DNA of 64,000 nt from Anaerolineales bacterium (GTDB lineage: Bacteria; Chloroflexota; Anaerolineae; Aggregatilineales; UBA2796): contig JABTTZ010000003.1 of NCBI GenBank assembly GCA_015075625.1, forward strand, positions 744,001 through 808,000. Direction: 5' to 3'. Under the pieces are notes generated by a model. It was not told the DNA's origin. It saw nothing but the letters and a program-made list of their open reading frames with translations, and did not search any database. Shown here in pieces: positions 33,853 through 43,104 of this stretch. Both the position numbers and the translations under genes were made by a program. The stretch's first letter is position 1, and each line of letters begins with the position of its first letter.

Positions 33853-35477
33853 TCACAGTGAACGCCGTTCTGCGTCGTCCCCTCCTGTGGCTGATTGTGT
33901 TCATCATTACCAGCGGGGTGGGGACTGCCTTGCGTAGCACGTTTCCCCAAGACGCGGACAATTATATCCCTTACCGCTTTGCGGCGAATCTTCGGGATGG
34001 CTATGGGCTGGTCTATCGCTTGGCGGGCGAAGCCGATGTGACAACGTTCCCTCTCGTTCCGGGGATAATCGCAGGGTTGGCGAACGTTGGGCTTGCCCCT
34101 CCCGCTGGCGGACTATTGGTTGTAGGGCTGAGCCTTGCCCTCGCCGGTTTTTTGTTAGCGCGTTTGAGCGGAAATCGGTGGTCGGTGGGTGTGGTGTATA
34201 TCACTGTTGGGCTGCTCTATCCCGCCGTGACGCTCCAGCCGATGATCGCCCTCGGTGTGGGGGCTGTTTGGTTGGCAGCACGCAAGCAGTGGGCGTTTGC
34301 TGGCGTGCTGCTTGGCTTGGCGCTGCTCACCGATCCTTATGCCATTCCCCTCGCTCTCTTGTTGATCGTCGTTGCTATTGCCGAATCATGGCGGTCACTT
34401 TGGCGGCTTGCCCTCCCTACCAGTGGGCTTGTTGGAGTCGGCTTTGGCACTCTTATGTTGGTTTACCAGCCAGCGCGAATTGTCTACGCCGCTGCCTTCG
34501 GACTTCCCTTGTTCACCTTCTTTGTTGGGTTGGGGGTGGTCATTGTCTATCGCCTAAAACGCCCAGCCATACCGCCTGTTGAGACAACACTTGCCCTTTG
34601 GGGGGTGATCGCTGTCGTTAGCGGGGCATTGAGCCGGCAGTTTCCCACCATGATGCTTGTTTTGGCACTTGTGATACTGCTCTTTAATGTGCCTATGGCT
34701 GCGGCGCTTCGTTGGGGTATGGCGAGTTTTATTGTCGTTGGTGAAGTGGTGTTTTTCCTCATCTTTACACCGTTGTTCGCCAGCCCGCAGAATGGTATGG
34801 GGGCATGGCTTTCCACGCAACTGAGCCGTGAGACACTTCTAGCGACGGATCAACTGGGGCAAACCGCCTACGACGCTGGAACGCGCATCCTCGATCTGAG
34901 CGGGCAAATTGGGGCGCTTAACCGCTCATCTATTGCTCTTGCCTTTCTCAGCCAATATGCGCCGGATGCTATTGCCTCGGTTGGTGTAGCGCCAGAGGGT
35001 TTGGCGGGACTCTATGCTCCAGTGAATGAGTTTGCTTTAGGAACATCAGAAACACTGACTGTTTATTTTCGCGTGGTGAATTGGTCGGCCATCGTTGATC
35101 ACCCCGTTGAGATCAATTTTTCTGAATCTGTTGGGCGCTCTGATCTGCGCTTGGTTGGTGTGGGGCTTGGCGATCCCCTCCATCCGGGCGAGTATGTTCG
35201 CGTTCGGCTTGATTGGGAAACAGCTTATCCAGCAACGTTTCAAGGGGAATTCGCCCTTAAGCTCGACCTCTTAGACGCAGCCTTCAGTGGCTACGCGCCG
35301 GGCGTTGTGACGACTATTCCAGCGGCAAATTGGGGAAAGGGGCGTTTCAGCACATGGCATGTCATGGTTTTGCCAAAGGACACGCCAACAGGGGCGGCGG
35401 CGCTGTGGCTAAACCTGACGGTTCGCGGGGGAAATTTGCCGCCAGTGAAGGTTGCCGAAGTCCAAATTGCGCCATAA
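33849..35477 (+). CDS. Polytopic membrane protein with extracytoplasmic C-terminal domain
   Basis: The 542-residue protein has about nine to ten hydrophobic helices in residues 8-320. It ends with a soluble beta-rich domain of about 200 residues containing YFRVVNW and VRLDWETAYP segments. The first periplasmic loop (TFPQDADNYIPYRFAANLRDGYGLVY) resembles the acidic loop and 'NL..G.G..Y' pattern of GT-C membrane glycosyltransferases (PMT/ArnT-like), so a lipid-linked sugar transferase role is possible. No definite family is recognised. The start overlaps the stop of purine nucleoside phosphorylase (ATGA). A strong hairpin follows. Confidence 0.65.
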   Translation: MITVNAVLRRPLLWLIVFIITSGVGTALRSTFPQDADNYIPYRFAANLRDGYGLVYRLAGEADVTTFPLVPGIIAGLANVGLAPPAGGLLVVGLSLALAGFLLARLSGNRWSVGVVYITVGLLYPAVTLQPMIALGVGAVWLAARKQWAFAGVLLGLALLTDPYAIPLALLLIVVAIAESWRSLWRLALPTSGLVGVGFGTLMLVYQPARIVYAAAFGLPLFTFFVGLGVVIVYRLKRPAIPPVETTLALWGVIAVVSGALSRQFPTMMLVLALVILLFNVPMAAALRWGMASFIVVGEVVFFLIFTPLFASPQNGMGAWLSTQLSRETLLATDQLGQTAYDAGTRILDLSGQIGALNRSSIALAFLSQYAPDAIASVGVAPEGLAGLYAPVNEFALGTSETLTVYFRVVNWSAIVDHPVEINFSESVGRSDLRLVGVGLGDPLHPGEYVRVRLDWETAYPATFQGEFALKLDLLDAAFSGYAPGVVTTIPAANWGKGRFSTWHVMVLPKDTPTGAAALWLNLTVRGGNLPPVKVAEVQIAP

Positions 35478-35481
35478 ATAT

Positions 35482-35509
35482 GGCGGGCGACCCTGTGTGG
35501 TCGCCCGCC
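35482..35509. terminator. Bidirectional terminator hairpin
   Basis: A perfect 11-bp stem (GGCGGGCGACC / GGTCGCCCGCC) with a 6-nt loop lies between the membrane protein gene and the convergent nuoN. It is similar to the hairpin at 30318-30344. Confidence 0.75.
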
Positions 35510-35546
35510 GGAGATTCTGATTGTACCTTTCCTTTGTGAGAAAGGC

Positions 35547-37097
35547 TTACTTTAGCGCCACGATGGTGACACCTTCTACCAAGCCTGCCAAGAGCGGCAA
35601 AACGATGCCCGCCCCCAACACAGCAATGGCACAGACGCTAATCGTCGCTACGAGCGTGCGCGGAGTGAAGGCTGTTCCCTCCCCGCTCTCAAACCAGACG
35701 GTGACGATGACTCGTAGATAGTATGCCGCGCTGACGACACTGGTGATCACGCCGATCACGGCGAGGAGAGTCAGCCCAGCGTTGATCGAGGCGGCGAAGA
35801 TAAACCACTTCCCCACAAAGCCAGCCGTCAGCGGAATCCCCGTCAGGCTGAGCATAAAGATTGTCATTGCCCCGCCGAGGATCGGATGCTGCGCCCCCAA
35901 GCCCGCCAGGTTGCTGATCTCTGTGCCGCTTCCGTCGGCGCGTTCAACGGTCATGGCGACGGCAAACGCCCCCACATTGGTGAAGGCATAGGCAACAAGG
36001 TAAACAAGCGCTCCACGCAGCGCATCTTGTGCCAGTGTGAAACGCACCGTCGTATCCCCGAATTCGTTAGCAACCACCTGAAACGATCCGGCTGCCGCCA
36101 CCGCCATAAGGATATATCCGGCGTGGGCGATGCTGGAATATGCCAGCATCCGCTTGAGGTCTTTCTGGACAAGCGCGACAACATTTCCCACGATCATCGT
36201 CACGGCGGCGATCACAACGATCAGGTCTTGCCACGCCGCTGGAACGATCACCATCTGCCCAGGCTCAACGGCGGTTGTCCCCACCACGAAGGAGGGAAGG
36301 GCAATGATGAAGAACCGCAAGAGCGCAGCAAAGCCGCCGATTTTTGCCGCCACACTCATGTAGGCGGTGACGGGGGTCGGTGCCCCCTGATACACATCGG
36401 GCGTCCAGAGATGAAACGGCACAGCGGCGATCTTGAACCCCAAACTGACGAAAATCAAGCCCGTACCAAGCAGAAGCAAGGCGGGCGAGGTGAGCGTGCC
36501 AATTTGGACGCGCTCAAAGATCGTGCTGAGCGTTGTGCTGCCCGCTGCGCCGTAGACAAGCGCTGTCCCATAGACGAAGAAACCGCTGGAAAACGCCCCT
36601 AGCAGGAAGTACTTCATCGCCCCTTCTTCAGAGCGGAGGTCGGGGCGACGAAAGCCAACCAAGATATACAGGGGGATCGAGAGCAGTTCCAGCCCGATCA
36701 GGACGATCACCAGATCGCCCGCCGACCCCATGATCATCGCTCCCGCCGCCGTCATCAGGAGCAGAGGATAATACTCCCCGCGCTCAATCCCCGCTCGTTG
36801 CAGGTAGTCACGAGCGGCAAAGACACTAAGCAGCGCCGTGAGCAAGGCGGCGATATTGACCACCGCAGTGAAGCCATCCGCCCGAAATGCCCCGAAAAAT
36901 GCCGTTGTTGACGTTTGGTTAAAGGTGAGGATGGTTACGGCAAGGGAGACGACAATCCCCGCCACCGCAGACCAAAACACCCGCCCTTTGCGTTCCTTGG
37001 GCAGCAGCGCTTCCACGACGATCAAGATCGACGCACCTAGCGCTAACAAGAGGGCGGGCAGTGCCGCCCCCGCATTCAAACTACTTGTATCGACCAT
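35547..37097 (-). CDS. nuoN: NADH-quinone oxidoreductase subunit N
   Basis: NuoN is one of the three antiporter-like, proton-pumping membrane subunits of respiratory complex I. The 516-residue protein has the expected 14 or so hydrophobic helices and the motifs LLSIPLYILVGFRRPDLRSEEGAMKYFLLGAFSSGFFVYG, FKIAAVPFHLWTPDVYQGAPTPVTAYMSVAAKIGGFA, KDLKRMLAYSSIAHAGYIL and SLTGIPLTAGFVGKW. These hold the key Lys residues and broken helices. It is the last gene of nuoJKLMN, 20 bp after nuoM, and is followed by a bidirectional terminator. No His-rich insert occurs, unlike in NuoL and NuoM. Confidence 0.96.
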   Translation of the reverse strand: MVDTSSLNAGAALPALLLALGASILIVVEALLPKERKGRVFWSAVAGIVVSLAVTILTFNQTSTTAFFGAFRADGFTAVVNIAALLTALLSVFAARDYLQRAGIERGEYYPLLLMTAAGAMIMGSAGDLVIVLIGLELLSIPLYILVGFRRPDLRSEEGAMKYFLLGAFSSGFFVYGTALVYGAAGSTTLSTIFERVQIGTLTSPALLLLGTGLIFVSLGFKIAAVPFHLWTPDVYQGAPTPVTAYMSVAAKIGGFAALLRFFIIALPSFVVGTTAVEPGQMVIVPAAWQDLIVVIAAVTMIVGNVVALVQKDLKRMLAYSSIAHAGYILMAVAAAGSFQVVANEFGDTTVRFTLAQDALRGALVYLVAYAFTNVGAFAVAMTVERADGSGTEISNLAGLGAQHPILGGAMTIFMLSLTGIPLTAGFVGKWFIFAASINAGLTLLAVIGVITSVVSAAYYLRVIVTVWFESGEGTAFTPRTLVATISVCAIAVLGAGIVLPLLAGLVEGVTIVALK

Positions 37098-37117
37098 GAT
37101 GTACGTACCCGTTCCGT

Positions 37118-38779
37118 CTATTCTTGCGCCGCGACGGGTTCACCGCCGGGGACGTACCGTTGAAGTTCGGCGGAGAGCGCCCCGGCTGAGGCATCCATCG
37201 CCGTGAAAAAGGGACGCGGGGCAAGCCCAATGACGAATGCCGCAATGACGACGATCACCAATGCGGCAATCTCATTCCACAGCAGCGGCGGGTATGCCTT
37301 TGCCGTGCCCGCCAAGTCCTCTGCGCCATGATCCCCATGCCCGTGAGCATTGTGTGCGTGTTCGGCTGCGGTATGTTCACCATGGTCGCTGTGCGCCTCA
37401 TCCGCGTGCGCCTCAGCCGGGGCGCGGTACTCGCCCATGAACACCTTGTTCCACATATAGAGCAAGTAAACAGCCGCCATAATGACGCCGAGCGTGGCGA
37501 GAAGCGTGAACCAAAAGCCGAGGACAGGCGAGCCGAACGCTCCCAAAAGAATAGTGAACTCCCCAACAAAGCCGTTCAGCCCTGGCAGCCCCATGCTGGA
37601 AAGCAAGATCACAAGGCTTAAGCCGCTGAACACAGGGAGGACTTTCCAAATGCCGCCAAAGGCGTTGATGTCTTTTGTGTGGCGACGCTCATAGAGCATT
37701 CCGACGAGCAAGAACAGCCCGCCCGTACTGATCCCGTGATTGATCATCTGGAGTGTTGCCCCTTGAATACCCGCCGCGTTGAGGGCGAAAATCCCCAAAA
37801 CGACGAACCCCAAGTGGCTGATTGAGGAATAGGCGACGAGCTTTTTTACGTCCGTTTGGGCATAGCTGACCCACGCGCCATAGATGATTCCAATCACCGC
37901 AAGGATGGCAATCAGCGGGGCGAGGTCAACGCTCATTTTGGGGAAGAACCCCAAGCAGAAACGCACCAGACCATACGTCCCCAGTTTCAAGAGGACGCCA
38001 GCCAGAATCACCGAACCAGCGGTAGGGGCTTGAACGTGCGCATCCGGCAGCCACGAATGAAGGGGGAAAATCGGCACTTTGATAGCAAAGGCGATGAAGA
38101 AACCCAAGAACAACAAGAGTTCCGTCGGACCCACCGGGAAGGCACTGGCATTCGTCGCCGCTGCTGCTTGGACGGTCGCCGTGATCATCTGGACGTTGAA
38201 CGTCCCAAAATGGTTGCCCATCCAAAGGATCGCCACAAGCATCAAGATCGACCCTGCCATCGTGTAGAGAAAGAACTTCACGGCGGCGTAAATACGCTGT
38301 TCCGATCCCCAAATGCCGACGATGAAATACATCGGCACAAGGCTGACTTCCCAGAAGATATAGAACAGGAACAAGTCCTGTGCGACGAAAACGCCGATCA
38401 TGGCGAATTCAAGGAGCATCAGGAAACTGTAGAAAAGGCGTTCCTGTTTCTTGATGTAAGACATCGAGAACAAGATCGCCAGCGGCATGATGAAACCCGT
38501 CAGGACAACCAAGAGAATGCTCAGCCCATCCACGCCAACATAATAGCTGATCGTGTAATTGCCAAGTTTGAACCATTCCCAAAGATGTTCGTGCTGCAAA
38601 CCGGCTTTCGTCGTATCAAACGACGCCCACAAAACAAGCGTCGCCGCCAGTGTCACCAGCGAAAAGCCGAGCGCGTACCATTTGATCCGTTCCTCTCGCC
38701 CCCGTGTTAGAAACAGGATCGGGAACAACCCGATCACCGGGAGAAAGAGCGTCAGTGAGACCAATAATTCAGATTTCAT
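37118..38779 (-). CDS. nuoM: NADH-quinone oxidoreductase subunit M, His-rich insert
   Basis: NuoM is a proton-pumping antiporter-like subunit of complex I. The 553-residue protein has YYVGVDGLSILLVVLTGF, FLFYIFWEVSLVPMYFIVGIWG (key Glu), FAIKVPIFPLHSWLPDAHVQAPTAGSVILAGVLLKLGTYG (key Lys), DVKKLVAYSSISHLGFV and GLPGLNGFVGEF, all normal. Residues about 455-491, in the loop before the last helix, form an insert with eleven His and many Asp/Glu (HADEAHSDHGEH, HAHNAHGHGDHG), not typical of this subunit. It could bind divalent metals. Gene spacing in the operon is 24 bp to nuoL and 20 bp to nuoN. Confidence 0.96.
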   Translation of the reverse strand: MKSELLVSLTLFLPVIGLFPILFLTRGREERIKWYALGFSLVTLAATLVLWASFDTTKAGLQHEHLWEWFKLGNYTISYYVGVDGLSILLVVLTGFIMPLAILFSMSYIKKQERLFYSFLMLLEFAMIGVFVAQDLFLFYIFWEVSLVPMYFIVGIWGSEQRIYAAVKFFLYTMAGSILMLVAILWMGNHFGTFNVQMITATVQAAAATNASAFPVGPTELLLFLGFFIAFAIKVPIFPLHSWLPDAHVQAPTAGSVILAGVLLKLGTYGLVRFCLGFFPKMSVDLAPLIAILAVIGIIYGAWVSYAQTDVKKLVAYSSISHLGFVVLGIFALNAAGIQGATLQMINHGISTGGLFLLVGMLYERRHTKDINAFGGIWKVLPVFSGLSLVILLSSMGLPGLNGFVGEFTILLGAFGSPVLGFWFTLLATLGVIMAAVYLLYMWNKVFMGEYRAPAEAHADEAHSDHGEHTAAEHAHNAHGHGDHGAEDLAGTAKAYPPLLWNEIAALVIVVIAAFVIGLAPRPFFTAMDASAGALSAELQRYVPGGEPVAAQE

Positions 38780-38803
38780 GTTTCCCGTATTTCCCCCGGA
38801 AAG

Positions 38804-41137
38804 TTACCGTCCCGCCCGCAACAAGGGCAGGAGGATCAAGACGATCACGACAAGAGCGCCGACCAAAAAGGTGAAGATATAGGTGCGCACATAGCCCGTT
38901 GAAAACCCGCGCAGCCGCCCCCCTAACAACCCCGCCCATTCGCCAATGCGCAGGAATCCCCGATCAATTGCGCCACGATCCACCGGATTTGCCAAGAACG
39001 TACTCGCCCGCTTGTAGGTATCACGGATCAGTGTATTGTGAACGCGATCATGCCAGAATTCCCAGTCCAGTTTGTTTGCCAGCCATGCCGAGAGCCGGTT
39101 GTAGGGGTTCTCGATCAGCCGGAAATAGGTTTCGTCCCAGTAGAGCTTGGCGTTTGCCAAACGGAAGTAGGGGCGTGTTGCCCCGCGTTCTAGCTTGTCT
39201 TTGCCCTTCTCGGTAAGCGGGTTCGCCCCATAGAAGCGATCTGCCAGTAGGATAGCAGCGACGGCTACCACTGTTGCTGTCACCGCTAAAATTAGGTTGA
39301 ATTCCAACCCCTTTGTATAAGGAACGCTGTGTTCCAACCACAAGGTAAGAATCTCTGGTGGCACAAGCGGAAGGCTAAAGCCTAGGGGAATGTTCAACAG
39401 CCCACCAAAGATGGACAGCACAGCGAGGACGATGAGTGGGAAGGTCATCAGGGCGACGCTCTCTGGGGCGTGTTCAGCGGCGGCGGTACGCGGTTTACCG
39501 AGGAAGACAAGGCGGATTTGCCGCCACATATAAAACGCCGTCATAAACGCCGCCGCAAGGAGCAGCCCAAGGGCGATGAAGCCTTCAACCTTGCCATCGT
39601 TGAAGCCGCTGTTGAACGCCTTCCCTAGAATCTCATCCTTCGACCAAAAGCCAGAGAGCGGGAAAATACCTGCCAATGCCAGCGTCCCGATCAGGTATGT
39701 CCAAAAGGTGATCGGCATCCGCTTGCGCAGCCCGCCCATGTTTCGCATGTCTTGAGGATCGAAGGCTTCGTCCTCGTGATGCTCCCCATCTGACCCATGC
39801 CCGTGATCATCGGCGTGGGCGTGGTGGTGTCCGTGTTCCATCGCGTGAATGACCGACCCCGACCCCAAGAACAAGAGCGCCTTAAAGAAGGCGTGTGTCA
39901 CCAGATGGAACATCCCTGCCGCATAACCACCCAACCCAACCGCAGCGACCATGAACCCCAACTGACTCACAGTGGAGTAGGCGAGGACTTTCTTAATATC
40001 CCACTGCCCTAAAGCGACAAACCCTGCCATAAGCGCCGTTGCCGACCCAATAAGGGTGACGACAGCGGAGGAGATTGGCGCGGCATGGAAGAACACGCTG
40101 GAGCGTGTCACAAGGTAAATGCCCGCCGTGACCATCGTCGCCGCATGGATGAGCGCCGAGACAGGCGTTGGACCCGCCATAGCATCGGGCAGCCAAACAA
40201 AGAGAGGAATTTGGGCGCTTTTGCCTGTGACCCCTAAGACCATAAAGAGGGTGATGATCGTCAGAACGCTTTCCAGTGGGAGGGTGAACGGTCCAAAGTG
40301 GACAATATGCCCGCCCTTTGCCAAAAGGTCTTCGGTCTGCCCAAAGATACCTTTAGCGGTGACACTCTCATTGTGTGAGTCCGTCTCACCATGCCCACCT
40401 TCAGCGGGTGCTGCTTCGCTGTGACTATCCCCGCTTGTTCCTTCGGCAGGGGCAACCTCTGCGCCATGCCCCCCCGCCACATGAAGGACTTCCCCGGGCT
40501 TGTAGTAATCGAGCGTACCGAATGTCCAAAAGGTGAGGAAGATCGCCATGAGGAAGCCGAAATCGCCCACGCGGTTGACGATGAACGCCTTCCGCGCTGC
40601 GTTGCTGTTTCGCCAGCCCTCGCCCTTCTTTTTGTCGAACCAAAAGCCGATGAGGAGGAAGGAACACAAGCCCACCCCTTCCCAACCCACAAAGGTGACC
40701 AGAAAATTGTTCCCCGTAACAAGAATGAGCATGAAGCCGAGGAACATATTCAGGTAGACGAAAAAGCGGGGGAAACGTGAATCGCCATGCATGTACCCAA
40801 TGGCATAGATATGGATAAGTGTGCCGATTCCCGTGATGACCAGCATCATCGTCAGACTCAGCGTATCCACCCGAAGCTGCCATGGGATGTTCAGCGCGGC
40901 GGAGGGGATATACAGCCAGCTATCGAGGATCGGCGGGGTGACAACGACTCCCTCGTAGCCAAAATTAGGCATGGCAACGGTCATCGTCGCGGCGATGATG
41001 AAGGCGATTCCCGCCGCGCCGCTGGCAAGCGTGCCAACCATGCGTTCACTCATGTATCTTCCCAAAAACAAATTGATCACCGCTCCGGCGAAGGGGATCA
41101 AGATGATCAGGGGAACGAGTGCTGCGAAATTTTCCAT
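38804..41137 (-). CDS. nuoL: NADH-quinone oxidoreductase subunit L with two His/acid-rich inserts
   Basis: NuoL is the distal antiporter-like subunit of complex I, with a long lateral helix. At 777 residues it is longer than usual (about 610-660). The core is normal: FVGWEGVGLCSFLLIGFW, RKAFIVNRVGDFGF, TGKSAQIPLFVWLPDAMAGPTPVSALIHAATMVTAG, KKVLAYSTVSQLGFM and THAFFKALLFLGSGSVIHAMEH. Two inserts stand out. One is at about 219-275 (acidic/His, with a doubled APAEG motif and SHSE/SHNE); the other is at about 431-460 (EHGHHHAHADDHGHG, then EHHEDE). A C-terminal lateral-helix region follows, with the last membrane anchor at the end. The inserts fall in loops and may bind metal or buffer protons. 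Confidence 0.96.
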   Translation of the reverse strand: MENFAALVPLIILIPFAGAVINLFLGRYMSERMVGTLASGAAGIAFIIAATMTVAMPNFGYEGVVVTPPILDSWLYIPSAALNIPWQLRVDTLSLTMMLVITGIGTLIHIYAIGYMHGDSRFPRFFVYLNMFLGFMLILVTGNNFLVTFVGWEGVGLCSFLLIGFWFDKKKGEGWRNSNAARKAFIVNRVGDFGFLMAIFLTFWTFGTLDYYKPGEVLHVAGGHGAEVAPAEGTSGDSHSEAAPAEGGHGETDSHNESVTAKGIFGQTEDLLAKGGHIVHFGPFTLPLESVLTIITLFMVLGVTGKSAQIPLFVWLPDAMAGPTPVSALIHAATMVTAGIYLVTRSSVFFHAAPISSAVVTLIGSATALMAGFVALGQWDIKKVLAYSTVSQLGFMVAAVGLGGYAAGMFHLVTHAFFKALLFLGSGSVIHAMEHGHHHAHADDHGHGSDGEHHEDEAFDPQDMRNMGGLRKRMPITFWTYLIGTLALAGIFPLSGFWSKDEILGKAFNSGFNDGKVEGFIALGLLLAAAFMTAFYMWRQIRLVFLGKPRTAAAEHAPESVALMTFPLIVLAVLSIFGGLLNIPLGFSLPLVPPEILTLWLEHSVPYTKGLEFNLILAVTATVVAVAAILLADRFYGANPLTEKGKDKLERGATRPYFRLANAKLYWDETYFRLIENPYNRLSAWLANKLDWEFWHDRVHNTLIRDTYKRASTFLANPVDRGAIDRGFLRIGEWAGLLGGRLRGFSTGYVRTYIFTFLVGALVVIVLILLPLLRAGR

Positions 41138-41173
41138 GTTTGAGCGGAAGCCCCCTTAACGGTTGTGGCTCAA

Positions 41174-41488
41174 TTAGCCCTTCATCGTGTTCAGTTCGTC
41201 AATATCAATCGTTTTCTTCGTCTTGAAGATCGCCACAATCAGCGCCAAACCAACGGCGACCTCGGCAGCGGCAATACTGATCACAAAAAAGACGGTCATC
41301 TGACCGCCCATATTGCCCCACTGACGGGCAAAGGCGACCAGCGCTAAGTTTGCCGCGTTCAGCATCAACTCAATCGACATGAAGATCAAAATCGCATTGC
41401 GCCGGACAAGGACGCCCACAATCCCCAAAATAAAGAGGACGGCGCTCAGGATAACGAAATATTCTGTTGGCAGCGTTGGCGGTTGCAT
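41174..41488 (-). CDS. nuoK: NADH-quinone oxidoreductase subunit K
   Basis: NuoK is a small membrane subunit in the proton path of complex I. It has 104 residues and three helices. [46 protein letters not shown] holds the conserved Glu pair positions, and [23 protein letters not shown] holds the third-helix Glu. It lies 36 bp before nuoL and 129 bp after nuoJ; that gap contains a small CCTCTC/GAGAGG hairpin. Confidence 0.96.
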   Translation of the reverse strand: MQPPTLPTEYFVILSAVLFILGIVGVLVRRNAILIFMSIELMLNAANLALVAFARQWGNMGGQMTVFFVISIAAAEVAVGLALIVAIFKTKKTIDIDELNTMKG

Positions 41489-41617
41489 ACCCTTAGTCTC
41501 TATTCCTTAGTTCCGGTGCGAACCAGCGGATTTTTTCTCACATCAGTCATCTGCATCCAGATGAAGATGAAAACGATCCAAACCTCCCTAACCTCTCGCC
41601 TCTTGGTGAGAGGAGGG

Positions 41618-42904
41618 TTAATCTGTTGCCGTCTCTAGCGGCTCTGGGGCGGTCTGTTTTGCCGCCTCTGCGCTTGCCGAAAGACTCCGATTCATGCGCT
41701 TGACTACCGGGCTAACTACCAGGCGCTGCCGAACGCGCCGTACCACCTCCTCACGGGTGAGCAGGATCGATCCTACCATCGTGGCGAGGAGCAAGACGGC
41801 GATCAATTCAAATGCCAACAGGTAGGTTGTCAGAAGGTCGCGCCCGATGGATTGAGGGCTGCCGAATGCCTCACGGGTTTTCACCGATCCCTCAACATGA
41901 AAGACCGTTGCCTTCGTGAGCGGCGCTCCCGATATGCCTGGCACAATTTCGTTGAGGGCGATGAACATCTCGTGCGTTTTGCGCGTTCCTCGGAAGGATT
42001 CAATGGTGCGGATTTCCGCTGCGCCCTGTTTGATCTCAAAGTAGTATGTCCCCTCAGTAAGAACCACCGTTGGAGCAGACTCCCCATAATTGAGGGCAGG
42101 GACGATCACCGTTGGGTTGGCAGGGTCGGCACGGTTGATCTGCAACAGGGAGAGCGATCCACGTTCGGGAAGGGCATGAACGAAGGTCATTCGCCACGTC
42201 CCCTCATCCTCAAGGGTATCGCGGTTAGTGGGAACAGCGATCACTCGCGGCGAGCCAAGTGTGCCGCCCACGACAAAGGTCGTTTCCTCACCGTCTGCCA
42301 GCGCTAGCGGAACAGCAAGGAGCGGAACTGCCCCCGTCGTTATCGGGTTTGCGCATTCTGCCACACCTTCGGCACAAGCAGGGAACACCAACAGGTTATA
42401 TGTCCCCGCCTTAACCTCGTTAAAGGGGGAGGCGTGTTTGAAGGTAAGCCCTTCGGCAGCCCGTTCAGCGTTCAGATACACATCAACCTTTGGGGCATCG
42501 GCTATGCCATGCACAAAGCGAATATCAGGAGCGCGAGAAACGGGTTTTAAAAGACCAATGTTGCTCTGGGCAATGGCGACAAAGGCGATGATCAGAAAGA
42601 CCGTCCCTAAGCCCACCGCTCCGGTTGAAACCCATGTGTAGCGGGGTGTTCCCCCCCCAAGACGTTCCGAGCCAAGCAACATGATTACAAACATGAACAA
42701 AACCATGATCGCGCCGGCATAGACAGTGATTTGCACCATCGCCAAGAAAGGCGCGTTCAACATAAGGTAGAAAAACGCCACGCACAACAGGTTCGTGACC
42801 AAGAACAGCGCTGCGTGAACCGCATTTCGGCTCACCAGCATGAGCGCCGCTGAGAAGATCGCCACTGCTGCGACGAGGATAAAGAGTACGAGTTCTACCG
42901 TCAT
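41618..42904 (-). CDS. nuoJ: NADH-quinone oxidoreductase subunit J with inserted DUF4397-like domains
   Basis: NuoJ normally has about 165-200 residues and five membrane helices; this one has 428. Helices 1-4 are at residues about 2-22, 28-48, 52-78 and 92-113, with the conserved MVQITVYAGAIMVLFMFVIMLL. Then about 215 extra residues follow (126-340). Helix 5 resumes at about 354-383 (LLTTYLLAFELIAVLLLATMVG), and a basic tail ends the protein. The insert holds two similar segments, PDIRFVHGIADAPKVDVYLN...AGTYNLLVFPA and WRMTFVHALPERGSLSLLQIN...EGTYYFEIKQG, which resemble DUF4397 beta domains. By topology it would be on the outer face of the membrane. It is the first gene of the visible nuo cluster; upstream are decayed insertion sequences instead of nuoA-I. 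Confidence 0.9.
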   Translation of the reverse strand: MTVELVLFILVAAVAIFSAALMLVSRNAVHAALFLVTNLLCVAFFYLMLNAPFLAMVQITVYAGAIMVLFMFVIMLLGSERLGGGTPRYTWVSTGAVGLGTVFLIIAFVAIAQSNIGLLKPVSRAPDIRFVHGIADAPKVDVYLNAERAAEGLTFKHASPFNEVKAGTYNLLVFPACAEGVAECANPITTGAVPLLAVPLALADGEETTFVVGGTLGSPRVIAVPTNRDTLEDEGTWRMTFVHALPERGSLSLLQINRADPANPTVIVPALNYGESAPTVVLTEGTYYFEIKQGAAEIRTIESFRGTRKTHEMFIALNEIVPGISGAPLTKATVFHVEGSVKTREAFGSPQSIGRDLLTTYLLAFELIAVLLLATMVGSILLTREEVVRRVRQRLVVSPVVKRMNRSLSASAEAAKQTAPEPLETATD

Positions 42905-43104
42905 ATCGGGCGAAGCCGTCCTAAAATTTCGTTGTGAGGATCGTTATCGTTTGTTCAGTTTAGCGCAAAGTGAGAAGGAAGGGCAAATATTCCCCATCGC
43001 TCCAATGGCAGGGTGATTATCGTGCCTTGTGTGGCGAAAAAACAGGGTGATTTTCTGCCCGTGCTTTTTCTAGGGGGGGTGATTCGATGCATTTCCTTTG
43101 TGTC

